Origin: Costus lasius
Lineage: Eukaryota > Streptophyta > Magnoliopsida > Zingiberales > Costaceae
Assembly: GCA_027563935.2 (NCBI GenBank)
Contig: JANVAS020000203.1
Coordinates: forward strand, 496,001-560,000
Reading direction: 5' to 3'
DNA: 64,000 nucleotides
Shown: positions 34,501-47,889 of the stretch, piece by piece
Layout of the letters: the number at the start of each line of letters is the position of its first letter
Numbering within the stretch: position 1 is the stretch's first letter
Made by a program: the position numbers and the translations under genes
Notes under the pieces: generated by a model
The model's input: only the letters and a program-made list of their open reading frames with translations
The model's database searches: none
What the model was told of the DNA's origin: nothing

Positions 34501-36730
34501 TATCATCAATGAAGACGACCACACATTTGCCCAGGAGCTCATGAAATACCCTGTTCATCAGATCCATAAACACCGCAGGGGCATTTGTCAGTCCAAAGGG
34601 CATAACAAGAAACTCATAGTGCCCATACCTGGTCCTGAATGCAGTTTTAGGTACATCCTCCTCCTGAACTCTCAGCTGATGATAGCCAGACCTCAGGTCA
34701 ATTTTAGAGAATACAGTAGCACCCTGCAACTGATCAAAGAGATCATCAATACGGGGTAATGGGTACTTATTCCTAACAGTCACTTGATTGAGTTGACGGT
34801 AATCGATGCACATGCGCAAAGTACCATCCTTCTTCTTCACAAATAACACAGGTGCTCCCCATGGAGAAACACTGGGTCGAATATACCCCTTCTCTAATAG
34901 TTCTTCCAGTTGCTTCTTCAGCTCTGTCAGTTTTGAAGTTGCCATCCTGTAAGGAGCTTTAGATATCGGTGCCGTGCCTGGCAACAACTCGATACCAAAC
35001 TCAACTTCTCTGCTGGGTGGTAACCCAGATAAATCATCAGAGAAGACGTCAGCAAACTCTCTTACCACAGGAATTTTAGCTAGATCCAAATCATACTCAG
35101 TCTGCACCTTGACATGCGCCAGATGCCCCTTGCAGCCCTGGGCTAAAAGCTTCCTGGCCTGCAGATGAGATATCACCAAAGGCTCCTGTTCTGAAATCCG
35201 GCCTTGGATAACCAGTTGCTGTCCATCACTTAGATGCAGAGTAATTAACTTTTCAAAACAATCTAAAGTAGCATGATAGGCAGACAGCCAATCCATGCCC
35301 AGAATGATGTCATAGTCTTTCATAGGAAGACTAATCAAATCAATAGGTAAATCATATCCTTCAACCTTAATCAAACAGTCAGGATATGCTATATCTGTAG
35401 ATACGGCCTCACCCATAGGTGTATGAACAGAAATACAGAAATCAAGTATCCTAGGCAACACAGGCAGACATGGTGCAAAACATGCAGACACAAAGGATAA
35501 ATTGGCACCAGGATCAAAAAGAATGCGTGCCAAATAACTAAATACATAAAGTGTACCTTCCACCACGGACTTCGAAGCCGAAGCATCCCTCTCCGCGATG
35601 GCATACACGCGAGTCTGCACAGTAGGCTTCTCACCCTGTCCTCTAGCATCCGGCATAGGACAGTCCTTAATCATATGCCCCACCTTACCACATCTGAAGC
35701 AAGCGCCAGTCTTCCTGTAGCACTCATTATCCTGATGTTTAGTGCTCCCACAGTGGAAACACTTCTTGCCGTTCTGAGAAACTGTGCTGGCTGGCTTCTG
35801 ATAAGGTTTGTATCTGCCCTTATTGTCTTTCTTCTTATTCTTGAAATTCTTCTTATCCTTACCACCCAGAGTGGGTGCGTAAGTCACAGAAGTAGGGGCG
35901 GATGCAGTGACTGGAATAGTATCAACAGCCATCTCAGCAATGCACCTCTCAGCAGTGCGAGCCCTGTCTACCACTTCAGCATAAGACTCCAAGTGTAGCA
36001 TAGCTACCCTTGTCCTGATGTCTTTCCTCAAACCCCGCTGAAACTTCTTGGCTCTTCTTTCCTCGGTGTTGACTAAGTGAGGAGCATACCCCGACAACCG
36101 AGCGAATGTGGCCTCATACTGATCCACCGTCAGGTCACCCTGCTCAAGATGAATAAACTCCACCTCGTGCTCCTCAGATAAGCTCGAGGGGAAAAACTTG
36201 GCATTGAACTTCATCATGAAGTACTGCCAATCAACAACTCCGGATTCTGTTGCCGCCAGTCTGACGACTCCCTTCCACCAGTCTTCGGCATCTCCACGCA
36301 ACATGAAGACAGACAAACATAGCTTGTCTGCATCATCACAGCGCAAAACCTGGAAAATCTTTTCCAGTGTCAAAAGCCAATCCTCAGCCGCTCTGGGCCC
36401 CGGACTACCATAAAATGCAGTCGGGTTCAGGTGCTGAAACTCTCGAACCAACCGAGCATATCGTTGATGTGCGCCATCACCCAGAGGAGAACCAGCGCCA
36501 CCCACACAGTGTGCAGCCGGTTGTGACTGTGACTGAGACTGTGTCTGCGATAGCCGCTGCAATAACTGTTGCTGAACCTCCATGTGCTGCACCTGCTGCT
36601 GCTGCATCATCTGAGTTTGCTGCTGGATGAATGCGTTCTGTTGTTGCATCATAGCAGTCATAGCCTCCATGGCCTGCCTCAGATCAGACTGTTGATCACT
36701 GTTGCTACTGCTAGATCTTGGTCGCACCAT
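34496..36730 (-). pseudogene. T gag, protease and first part of RT (truncated by C)
   Basis: Open from ATG 36730 ([10 protein letters not shown]; an upstream in-frame ATG at 36781 gives 17 more residues) to the C insertion. Gag has a Q-rich, probably coiled-coil start (about residues 15-80), a retrotransposon gag core around [14 protein letters not shown], and two zinc knuckles, [14 protein letters not shown] and [14 protein letters not shown]. The protease motif reads [12 protein letters not shown], with P where the active D-S/T-G motif has S or T. RT follows with [36 protein letters not shown] and FIDDIL, where the frame is cut; the next codon, TGA, comes from the C LTR. No other stop. Confidence 0.92.
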
Positions 36731-36865
36731 TTTGTTTTTACCTGCATCACATAACACGGTAGAATAACAACCAATATTCAATCACGGATCAGATCCTATC
36801 TTGGTTTCTAGCAATACACAAACAGAGTTTTCCTTCCCCGGAGTTTCTAATTGCTAGTAATATTC

Positions 36866-36876
36866 CTCTGATACCA
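36866..36876 (-). other. primer-binding site of T
   Basis: Minus strand TGGTATCAGAG, two bases inside the 5' LTR; initiator tRNA-Met type. Confidence 0.9.
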
Positions 36877-36878
36877 TC

Positions 36879-39800
36879 TGTAACATCCCTCAGAATCACA
36901 CCCCACACGCATACAAGTAAAATACGGGGTTTCAAAAATTTTTTTTTTTTACTCTTCCATTAAAACACAAGAAGAAAGAGGCATCGAAGGACATTACTAC
37001 GGAACTGAAAACCGCACATAACTGAGTAGGATCGATTACTAGGAAATAGAAATCCGGAAATCCAGAAGAAAATCCGGCAGCAAGTATACTAAATTACTGC
37101 TGCACAGACCCACATATCCTGGAACAAAACAGATGTCCACACTACACATATGTGGAGAACACAAATTTCAGAAATATTGCAGAAACTGATTATTCAGATA
37201 CCAAATACAACAATAACTCGGTTACACATTTCAGAATAAGAACAATTGTATTTTCATGACTCCAAAACTCGTATCCAACAATAAAACGAGACAACTATAA
37301 TATAATATCCTGAAAACAGGCATAAGCCCTCAGGAGATAAAACGTGTCATATAAGTAAGTTAGGCACGCAGGCCTGATAAATCTTTAGAAGACAACTCTT
37401 AGAAATTATATAAAACATTAGCAAGCATTATAACAAATTAAGTAGCTGTAGCAATCACTGTCCTGACGTCTCACCTGAAAATATTTAAACAACGGGGGTG
37501 AGCTAAAAAGCTCAGTGAGTAAAAGACACTAAAAGCCATCCATAGTACACATCAAAAATATCATGCTTGCAGATAAGACACTTAACATGCACACTCATAT
37601 CAGAAATAAAACATAATCAAATACAGACAGTTATAACAATAGGCATCAAGCATGAAGTAGGGTATAAGTATACCAACCCATTCCAACTAATCACACCGCC
37701 CAACACCTCTATACGACAGATCGAAACAGAACTACAGAAATCAGAACTGACAGACAGAAAGTCAGAATTTTCAGAATCCAAACAGATAGTCTACATCGGA
37801 AACAGAAAGGCCACAGAAGGCCTGAAGACCACAGAAGGTCTGATGACCACAGAAGGTCTGACCCCACCTCTGCCGAGGACGAGACATGCATGCATATCAG
37901 AAACAGAATGGTAGAGGAGGTATCAGTGGGTGGCCCCCGTCTTGTCAGGATGTGGCACTCTGGCCTCCAATACTGGTAGAGGAGGTATCAGTGGGTGGCC
38001 CCCGTCTTGTCAGGACGTGGCACTCTGGCCTCCAATACCCAGAACAGAACAGAAATAGTGGAGGGAGAACGGAAGGTGAGACCAGCTCACATCTACCCTT
38101 CACTAGTGTCTCATGGGTCGTAGTAGACTATCAGCACCATTACAGCGCCACAGAGGGAGGGTAAGGACACGGAAGAGTGCTACACTAGGGCATAATTTTT
38201 ACAGAACAGGTCATGCTGAAACGGAGGAGTAGGACTAACCACTACTCAATTCTCACATCATGCCCAAAGTGTCTCACAAACCAGAAAATGACACACCCCA
38301 ATATCCAGTCCTTAACAAAATTACAATTTGCAGAAAATCAAAGCTGAACACACTTCATAATTTTTACCATCAACCAGAAGTAATATATGAGTGAATTCCT
38401 TGAATTCCTTAGATTTTATGCAACTATCCTTAATTCATGTCAAACCATTCTATGTTCTCACAAAGGTTATAACACATTCAAAGTTTCAGAAAATTCACAA
38501 CATATGTACAGAATAGAAATTTTTCACATAACAAACAATTTAACAAGCCTAGGAATTATAGGAAAATATATACAGATATTCATTGTAATATTCTTCCCCA
38601 AAATTCCTAAAAAACGTGAGTCAAAAGAAATCACCGCAAGGGGCAAAATTTTCAGAATCCTTGCAGAACATACAAATTTCATGAAAATAATTTCAGTCCC
38701 CCACTACAGATAATTTTAATTGCACGTTTGTGAAGGAAAATGACAAAAGCCCCAAAATTGGCCCGAACCATGATTTTCGAAAATCCCTAAGTTCTTAGTT
38801 AAATCCCCAAATTTTGTTTTCTCTAAAATTTCTCATCAAGCAAATAAATTTTAGAAGAACTACAGACCACAATTTAAGAGATTAAACCATACAGGATAAA
38901 TTTTTCTCACAAAGGAATATTCGTCCGGCACAGGTAAATTTCGAATTTCACATATGCATAAGTAAGTAATCTAAAATAGGCAATATGATATTCACAATGA
39001 AGCTATTTGAATCTACTTTCCAATAGAACTGAATCCGTCGGATTTGGAGTTATAACCGGGGAGGTATGGGTGTTCGAACATAGAAAGGTCGGGATTTCAG
39101 AATTCCAGAAAACAGATTTGTATATCAGAATTGCGACACAAATTTCAGATCCAATAACTAACAGAAAATAGGCGACATGGTAGTCAAAATGAATCCCTTC
39201 GAGTCTACTTTCTAATAAAACTGATTTTACAAGATTTCGAGCTATACCTAGGGAGATATAATGGTTCGAACACATAAAGGTCGAAATCCAGATTTCCAGA
39301 AAACTGATTTTGTACAGCTAGATTGCAATACAGATTGAAATACGAATACAGCTCGGATATGGTCGATATCATATTCAAATAAAAGATGAATGTATCTAGT
39401 TTCATACAAAATTTATTTCGTATGATTTGGATCTATAGGCCATGAGATATTGGGGTTATAGTACACAAAGGTCAGATTAGAGAATGCAGATTTCAGCAGA
39501 ACAGGATTTTAAAACCCTATAAATATTTGAATTCGACCCCATAGAAACGAATATCATGAGATTCAAAATCCAAATCAAGCATAGAAGACACAAGAGACAT
39601 CGAAATTTGGTGAGGCATGGAGGAGGAACCAGATTAACGAAAACAAGAATAAGATTTACTTGCAGATTTTTGGTTCATACAGATAATCATTGCAAATAAC
39701 GAATTTTAATTGAATGATAATCTACAATTTAGCGGATTAGACTCCTTAGGATCGAATTACTCACAGAAAAATCGTCCACAGAGAAAAACGCCAAGACAGA

Positions 39801-40269
39801 GGATCACCAGGAAATTCGTCCACCACCAGTCTGCCACCACCAGCGTCAGAAATTTCAGGAGGCGCCAAGCACAGTGAGGGGCGACAACCAAAGGCGGCTA
39901 GGGTAAGAAAACACAAAAGTCGTGAGGGAGAGGAGCCCTCACGCAATTCCTCTTTTTCTCCCACCCCAAACGGATCCAAGATCCAATAACCCAGTTAACT
40001 TAAGTGAAAAATCAGTTTTATGGGCTTACCTGGGCTTAACCACCCTGCGCCACTCCAATAACATCAGAAATATGCGCCACCATGGTGGAAGGAATTCCAG
40101 GAGCAAAGAATCAAGGTTGAGGGTTCAAATCCTCAACCAAAATAATTATTTTTGCCCTGTAGGAAAAATTCCTACACTTAGGCAAAAATCCCAAAATTTT
40201 AACAGATAAAAATACAGAAACAGAATTTCTAACCTTAAATCATAATTCAGAAAAATCGAGGGTGTTACA
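36879..40269 (-). repeat. 5' LTR of T
   Basis: 3,391 bp, TGTAAC...GTTACA, near-identical to 19622-23014 (about 25 differences by eye). It carries the same 65-bp duplication. Confidence 0.95.
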
Positions 40270-40274
40270 TAGGT
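40270..40274. repeat. target-site duplication of T, right copy
   Basis: TAGGT, matching 19617-19621. Confidence 0.92.
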
Positions 40275-40553
40275 CTTGTTGGGGCTTGTCACCTAGGTCA
40301 AGCATTGAACATCCTTTGGCATGTGATGGTTCAATGTGTTGATTAGGCTATGACCACATTGCTTGTTTACTGCTTTCCATTTCTGCTAAAGCATGTCGGG
40401 ATGTGTTTTATCGTTTTGTTATCACTATAGGATTGCATGCCTGTAATGTTAGACAAAAGATAAAATTAAGAGGATGAGACCTTAAAAACCCTCAAAATAA
40501 TATCAAGTATGTAGCCTTCTAACGCGTAGCCCTCATCAAGCTATCGATCAGTG

Positions 40554-40588
40554 GTGTTGTGCACTGTTTCCCACCCTCGTGGGACACA
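40554..40588 (+). other. leader hairpin 1 of D
   Basis: GTGTTGT at 40554 precedes stem CCCAC (40570-40574), loop CCTC, GTGGG, then ACAC. Same motif order as hairpin 1 of A/B/C with a longer 5' side and a different loop. Confidence 0.55.
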
Positions 40589-40768
40589 CCCACTTATCTT
40601 TAGAAGGCATGTGGTGGCAATGGTTTCCCCAGTTCAATTAAAAATATGGGCGTGCCTTCGCAAGGAAACTCGTTGGTCCTGGGCATAATGGTCAGGATAG
40701 ACTTAACTAGTTTTTCATATGTGGTGGCCACATGATGGAACTCTAGAGGCAGCCTCGAGAAGTTAGGG

Positions 40769-40802
40769 TTTTGTGTTGTTCCAGCCTTAGCTGGTCACAA
40801 AA
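40769..40802 (+). other. leader hairpin 2 of D
   Basis: Outer arms TTTTGTG/CACAAAA, bulge TTGTT, inner arms CCAGC/GCTGG around CTTA. Both stems differ in sequence from A/B/C yet stay paired. Confidence 0.65.
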
Positions 40803-42360
40803 TGCTTGAACTATCTTGAGAAGGGGAATTGTCTGGGTGCAATCGGCCGACGAGCTCACCTTAAAAAGCATGAGTCAGTTTGTGCATCTCATCCCACCCT
40901 CATGGAACGCGAAGATCCCACCCTCATGGAACGCGAAGCCTCATGTGGAATAAGGATCCCATTTCACAAGAAAATCTCGGATTTCTCGATTGACTTTGTG
41001 GGTTGTCAATTCGATTAAAATAGTGGGAGCCATGATCATTTAATGCAAGTACAGATTAAATGATTGAAGTAGTACAAATCTGCTTTCTTAGTTGTTGTAG
41101 ATCAATGGCTACGAACAATAGCAGATGGTCACTATGATCTATTGATGGGGGTAGAGACCATGACCCAAGAAAATATAAATGGAGCTTAAGGCTACCCTAG
41201 TTTATGGGTACCCTAAAGCACCTTTGCATTGCATGCATCATGTAGCTACATTTGGTAAATTTTATACTTTGTTTTGTAATTTTCTTTTATGGAAGTTATG
41301 TTGCATCATACTAGAATTAGTGCATGTCATAATGTTGCATCCTAGTAGGAGTAGTGTAATAAGCATTTACAAGTCATGTGGACAAGCTCAAGGCTAGCTC
41401 AAAGCTCACTCAACAAAGCTAGCTCCAAATATGGAAGGTCACTTCGAAGCCCCACTCAAAGTGAAGACTTGAGATGAAAGGAGTTCATCTCACCTTTCCA
41501 AATTCGTATGCCTCATCAATCATGGATTATTTCAGCCACCTCAAGTAATATGCGCCCATGAAAGAAGAAAAATCAAGATCCCAATCCCTAAAATCAAGGA
41601 AGGCAATTAATGGGATTTTTGTTCACACCATGGAAGGAAACAAGCCAACCATTCTATCAAATCTTCTCCAAATTCGTCCAAGACAAGCATGGAAGCCATG
41701 CCACCTCATGAAGCCACTTAAGGGAAGAATTCAAAGGAAATTCGTCCAAGCACAACACTCAAGCTGATCAAATCAAGAATAATTCATCCAAGTCAAATAA
41801 GGAATCCTCATCAAGCCATTCAAGGAAGCAATTTCGAAATTCAAGTAGAAGGAAGGTTTGTCACCTTTTCTTGGCACCCAAGCAATGAAGAATGCGCCAA
41901 AGCCACCAAAGAATACCATATTCATGCAAGCCAAAGAAGGAAAGGTTTCAAAAAAAAGAATTCGGCCAAGCAAGACAACCAAGCAAGCAATTGTTGGCGT
42001 TCACACTCAAATATGGGAAGTTTTCAAGCCAATTTCGACCCATGGAGCCATTGCCATGACAAAGCATTAAAGATTAAGATTTTCTTTCTTAAATTGATCT
42101 TTTGTAACGTTGAGGAAAAGAGGCTACAAAGCTTGCTCTCGCATGTGACCTGAATTAGTTTTTGGATAATGAAATGTCGATTAGTTGCCTAGCAACCTTG
42201 GGTGCTTGTGTCGCCCTACCCTTTCCCCTTCTCCTCTGAGGTGCTTGTGTCACCTATCTCCACTTCTTCTCCAAGGGCCAAGGTTCCCTTCGCTAACCGT
42301 TTCTACAAAGACATCTCCATCAACTTGGCGCTTGGATCATCTTCTTCAACCAACAAGGGG

Positions 42361-42830
42361 CGCACCTCCATCTTCTTCAACCTCTTGTGGCGCATCTCCA
42401 TCATCATCTCAACAAGTGGCGCATCTCCTCTTCAAAGGACTTCGTCATCCACTTTGGCACCTCTCCATCTTCTTCAACCTCTTGTGGCGCATCTCCATCA
42501 TCATCTCAACAAGTGGCGCATCTCCTCTTCAAAGGACTTCATCATCCACTTTGGCACCTCTCCATCTTCTTCAACCTCTTGTGGCGCATCTCCATCATCA
42601 TCTCAACAAGTGGCGCATCTCCTCTTCAAAGGACTTCATCATCCACTTTGGCACCTCTCCATCTTCTTCAACCTCTTGTGGCGCATCTCCATCATCATCT
42701 CAACAAGTGGCGCATCTCCTCTTCAAAGGACTTCATCATCCACTTTGGCACCTCTCCATCTTCTCCAATCTCTTGTGGCGCACCTCCATCATCTTAAAAC
42801 CTTAGTGGCGCAACCACTTCAAAAGGACTT
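42361..42830. repeat. 97-bp tandem repeat in D leader
   Basis: The word TCTTCTTCAACC starts at 42371, 42468, 42565 and 42662, with a variant at 42759: a strict 97-bp period for nearly five units, the last diverged. Because 97 is not a multiple of three, each unit is read in a different frame, and all three forward frames stay open (42185-42805, 42202-42837, 42387-42797). Confidence 0.92.
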
Positions 42831-43541
42831 CTTGTGACTCTCGGCCTCCAAAGAAAAGCAAGCTAAGTATTATAGTCCTCTAATGATAGTGCTTCTTTCA
42901 TAACACCTTGTTTGTTTGAGCATCTTACTACACCTTGTTCTTTGTTTTCTAGGAAGATGGCGCAAGGATTTGAAGGACCACATGTCCACCATGAACTCAT
43001 GTTAATGCAAGCTTTCCTCTTCCCCTCTTTAGAATAGTCTTATTATTGTTTAGGCAAGAGGAACTTGGAGGCTTAACCTCCCCTTTTGATTTCGTCATTG
43101 TAAAGAACTTGGACTTTAAATTTTATTTGATACTCATGCATGTGTGAGTTTGTTGTGTTGGTGTGTTTGTAATGAAGCAATTCCTTCCATCAGAGTAGGA
43201 CCGTTGAAGATCGGGAAGGACGATCCTTCTATTCTCAAGGATCGCACGGTGAGCGCTTCTTTACAATATTGTCTTAATGTTCTAGAAATGCATGTTTAGT
43301 CATAGGTTTGCTTAGTCTTTAGAATCGCATGCTTAATGTTAGCCTAATGTTAGTTGCATGTTTAGCCTTAGATCACATGTTTAGTCTAATGTAGTTTTTA
43401 TACAAGCATAACTCGGTTTTTATCATAAAATACCAAAAACATATTATTTTTGAAAACCCCATAGTTAATCTTGCATGCTAGTTTTTTTTATTTTTCATGC
43501 TAGCCCAAATTGCATGCTTCCCCCCTACATCATCTATCATG

Positions 43542-46500
43542 GAAAAGGATAAGTTGGTTGGATCCAACTTTTTGGACCGGTATCGGAACTTGAGGATGGT
43601 TCTCAAGCTCGAGAGGAAGCTATATGTCATTGAGCAGCCTATTCCTGAGCCACTTCCATGCTCGGCCTCAGCGGCTGAGAAGGATGCTTTTAATAAGCAT
43701 AAGGCAGATACTTTGGAGGTTGCTAATTTGATGCTAACCAACATATCGCCTGAATTACGAGGGCAATATGGTCGGAACAGTGCTTTTGAGATTATTCATA
43801 ATCTAAGGCTTCTCTTCGATGAATTGGTTGAGCTCAACCCTCTGAAAGTAAACATTCAATGCATTGAGCCGAAAGGTTTAACTATGACATTGAAGATAAA
43901 GATGGAAAAAGTCAGGAATAATAGGTGCTATTCATGTGGAGTGCCAACTCACATGATTGACATAGTGCAACTTCAGAACGAGAAGATGAGAGGCAAGGCT
44001 TCGTCTTCTGGCTCAGGTATTTATGATACCAAAGTCAACCTTTCTACTTTTATGTCATGGGTATTGGATACCGCATGCGGAGCTCATATTTGTACAAATT
44101 GCAGGGGCTCAAGAAAAGTAGATCAATCCGGCCTGGAGAGATTGACCTACGTGTTGGAAACGGAGCACAGGTTGCTGCTGTTGCCGTAGGACTTTTGACT
44201 CTCTCCCTGCCTTCTGGACTTCAATTAGAGTTGAATAATTGCTATTATGTACCTTCCCTTACCAAAAATATTGTATCTATTCCTTGCTTGGCAAGGAAAG
44301 GATTTAAATTTGAAATAAAAGAGGACTCTTATTCTTTTTCATTTGCAAATGTGTTTTATGGGAAGGATACCTTGTGCAATGAATTATGTCTTGGACATAG
44401 ATAAATCTATATGTAACATAAATCATAAAAGGATCAAACTGAGTGGTTCAGTTGGTGCGTACCTTTTGCATTATCGATTAGCCCATATAAACAAGAATCG
44501 CATTCAACAACTCCATGCAAATGGATTGCTGGATTCAACCTCCTTGGAGGAGTTTGATACTTGTGAGCCTTGTTTATTAGGGAAGATGACAAAAGCGCCT
44601 TTCACCAAGATTTGTGAGAGGGCAGGAGGTTTGTTAGATCTCATACATAGTAATGTGTGTGAGCCATTTAGTAAACAAGCCAGAGGAGGGTACAACTTCT
44701 TCATCACATTTACTAATGATTTCAGTAGATATGGTTATGTCTATTTGATGAGACATAAGTCCGAATCCTTTGAGAAATTTAAGGTGTTCAGATATGAAGT
44801 AGAGAACTAGCTTGGTAGATCTATTAAGATTCTTCGATCAGATCATGGTGGAGAGTACCTGAGCGGTGAGTTCTTTGACTATCTTAGAGAGTGTGGGATT
44901 TTATCCCAACTCACTCCTCCTGGAACACCTCAATGGAATGGTGTGTCTGAAAGGAGAAATCGAACTTTGTTGGACATGGTTCGATCTATGATGAGTCATG
45001 CAACTCTACCACCCTCGTTTTGGGGCCTTGCACTTGAGACAGCTTCTCTCATACTGAATAATGTTCCATCTAAGAGTGTCTCCAAAGTTTTTGTTACTCA
45101 GGGTGCTGTCTTTCTAAAGAAAGAATTTCTCATAAAAGAAGTCAGTGGGAGGAAGTTTGACTTGGACGAGATCCAAGTGCAACCATAAGACACTGAGATG
45201 GAACCTGAGCCTCCTGCTCCGGTTACTGGGCAACCAGAGGCTCAGACACAAGCCCCGCATAGGTCTGGGAGGATTCGTCGTGCACCTGAGAGGTATGGGT
45301 CGCTGCCGATCCAACACGATGGGATCTTCATCGTTGAGGATGAACATAGGACCTATGATAAGGCAGTCGGTGGACCGGACTCTGAGAAATGGCTTGAGGC
45401 CATGAGATCCGACATGGATTCCATGTCGGCTAACCAAGTCTGGGATTTGGTTGAGCTACCTGATGGGGTAAAACCTACAGGGTGTAAATGGGTCTTCAAG
45501 TGGAAGACTGACATGGATGGCAACATAGTTACCTATAAGGGTAGACTTGTGGCTAAAGGATTCAAACAAGTCCACGGGGTGGACTATGATGAAACCTTCT
45601 CGCCAGTTGCCATGTTTAAATCCATTTGAATCCTGCTTGCTATAGCTGCATATCACGATTATGAGATATGATAGATGGATGTAAAGATAGCATTCCTTAA
45701 TGGAAAGCAGACGGAGGATGTGTATATGACACAGCCTGATGGCTTCATCCATCCTGTAGAGGCCAATAAGGTCTGCAGACTAAAGAGATCCATTTATGGA
45801 TTAAAGCAAGCTTCTCAAAGTTAGAATCTTCGATTTGATGAGGCAGTAAGAGATTACGACTTTATCAAGGGTGAAGATGACGCCTGTGTATACAGAAAAT
45901 TCAGTGGGAGCTTGGTGATATTTTTGGTCCTATATGTCGACGACATAGTACTCATCGGAAATGACATCCCTAGTCTTCAAGCTGTGAAGACATAGTTGGG
46001 GAAGTGTTTTGAGATGAAAGACTTAGGGGAGGGTGCCTATATCCTAGGCGTGAGGATCTACCGGGATAAGATCCAAGAAGCTCCTAGCCCTTAATTAGAG
46101 TACTTACATTAATAAGATCCTGGAGAGGTTCCGCTTGGAGCAATCTAAAAAAGGTTACCTTTTAGTGAGACATGGCCTTATTCTCTCCAAGGGCTAGTGT
46201 CCCACCACACAGGCTGAGAGGGACGACATGACTCGAGTACCCTATGCTTCGGCAGTAGGTTCGATCATGTGTGCAATGTTGTGTGCTAGACCAAACGTGG
46301 CTTATGCTTGGAGCATAACTAGCCGATACCAATCCAATCCAAGTCTGCAGCATTGGGTGGCTGTAAAGAACATTCTATGTTTTTGATAAGAACTAATGAG
46401 TGGTTCTTGGTCTATGGGAGACAGGAAGAGCTCAGTGTCCAGGGCTATATTGACGCATTATTCCAGTGTGACCCTGATGACTTAAGATCGCAGACAGGCT

Positions 46501-46916
46501 ATATGTTCAAGTTAAGTGGAGGTGCTATGAGCTAAGAGAGCTCTAAGCAGTCCATTATAGCTGATTCTATGACCGAGGCTGAGTATGTAGTTGCTTCTGA
46601 GGCAGCCAAAGAAGCCATTTGGATTCGGAAGTTCATTTCTGAACTTTAGATGGTTCCAACTGCTGTGGATCCGATTGAGCTCTATTGTGACAACAATAAA
46701 GCGATAGCACAGGCAAAGGAACCACAGTGTCATCAACAATTCAAACACATACTCAAGAGATTTCACCTGATCTTGGAGATCATTGACAGAGGTGATGTCA
46801 AGATTAGCAGAGTTGACATAGACAACAATCTGGTAGACCCACTGACTAAGGCTTTGGCGCAGCAGAAGCATGATGGTCATACGAGGGACATGGGGTTGAG
46901 ATTTCTCAACAACTAA
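43542..46916 (+). pseudogene. D gag-pol polyprotein, heavily degraded
   Basis: Copia order is still readable. Gag from ATG 43542 (MEKDKLVGSNF; an upstream ATG at 43497 is also in frame) lacks its middle after about 43830; a zinc knuckle relic CYSCGVPTHMID lacks the last Cys; protease LDTACGAHIC near 44065; frameshift near 44120; integrase with H-H-C-C and core, stop TAG 44808-44810; about 60 integrase codons deleted near 45085; stop near 45187; RT from 45198 with TGA at 45627 and more stops (45669-45674, 45992), YVDD near 45936; RNase H to about 46916 with further stops and a deletion near 46375. Clearly long dead, much older than A or C. Confidence 0.9.
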
Positions 46917-46920
46917 GTCT

Positions 46921-46937
46921 AAGTGCAAGTGGGAGAT
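46921..46937 (+). other. polypurine tract of D
   Basis: AAGTGCAAGTGGGAGAT before the 3' LTR, as in A, B and C. Confidence 0.8.
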
Positions 46938-47889
46938 TATTGGTGTTTATGCCCTTAGACCCGTTGTTGGTCTATGATGTACTACTTGATATTGATATTT
47001 AAATATATCATTCTGGCATTGTCGTTATTATGCTATGTTTACATCTGCGATTATATACATGGATAATAATGTCCCTGGAGACAGATTGTAAATGTGCTCA
47101 AACGGTGTGTCCCCAGTCGAGTACCTGAGTGGATAAGGGATAGCTCTGGTATATGGGCTGGTTAGGCACGGGGTGCTAACGCAGACATATGGGTATATCA
47201 GTGGTGGATATACTGGACCGACCCGCTTTGAGGCTCTAACTCGGTTTCATGAGTTAATCTCAAAAGTGACAGAAGATGCATTGATCCTTTGACTTGAGGT
47301 CATTGACTCTTCTGTATGGTTAGGGACATGCTTTGATACAACCTAACACCTCGCCATAGCAGGGAGGTAATAACAGTTGTCATTGGGTTTGTCACGACCC
47401 ATATGAGAAGATCAATGGACAGATACAGGATTTGTCCCTTCCTGTGGGAAGCTTGATATCCACGGGGCCCCCCCTATGGTTGCATGACTGAGAGTGTATG
47501 GCCATACCCAGGTGAAAGCCTGATCTAGTCATGACCATGAGATTGGGTGAAAACAAAGTAGTCACACACTTTGTCCAATCGGATATTAGTCTGGCAAAGG
47601 GACTGTAATGCATCGGTATCTTATTGCGATGATGGGGATGTCGATGCTGATATCCATTCCGAAGACTTGGGTAGCACCGATGCACTGCTAGGTGCCACTC
47701 ACTGCTTGTGATGGCCTGAGTTCATCACTGCCAACGTCAGAGGAACCTATAGGGCTGCACAACTTGAAACTCGGGTTCTCGTATTGATCGGGTATCCTAT
47801 TGATCGAGTTATTGGATAACTCGGATCTATTTGGGAGAATCTATCAGCACCATTGTGCCTGATGAGATGGAAGGGACTTATTGGAGCTA

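Larger units (their letters stand above)
19622..40269 (-). mobile_element. Ty3/gypsy chromovirus T (Tekay/Del-like), nested in D and carrying C
   Basis: Minus-strand element with 3.39-kb LTRs (TGTAAC...GTTACA), iMet primer site, gag-pol and a G-rich polypurine tract, flanked by TAGGT. Without C and its duplication it is about 11.5 kb. Domain order gag-PR-RT-RH-INT-chromodomain and the long LTRs fit the Tekay/Del chromoviruses; the lineage name is inference. By eye the LTRs differ at about 25 positions (about 0.75 percent). Coding damage is light apart from the C insertion. Confidence 0.95.
40275..43541 (+). other. D leader, part 2
   Basis: Continues the D leader after T. The part around 40430-41110 aligns in layout with the A/B/C leaders (two hairpins, then the block before gag), while 41110-43500 has no counterpart in them. 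It holds a 97-bp tandem repeat. No credible gene; the open frames come from the repeat. Confidence 0.7.

Noticed and set aside
42185..42837. Three overlapping forward frames of 136-211 codons
   Set aside because: Produced by the 97-bp repeat; all three frames give the same rotated peptides.
43497..44189. A functional D gag
   Set aside because: The frame is open but lacks the middle of Gag and the last Cys of the zinc knuckle, and shifts out of frame in the protease.
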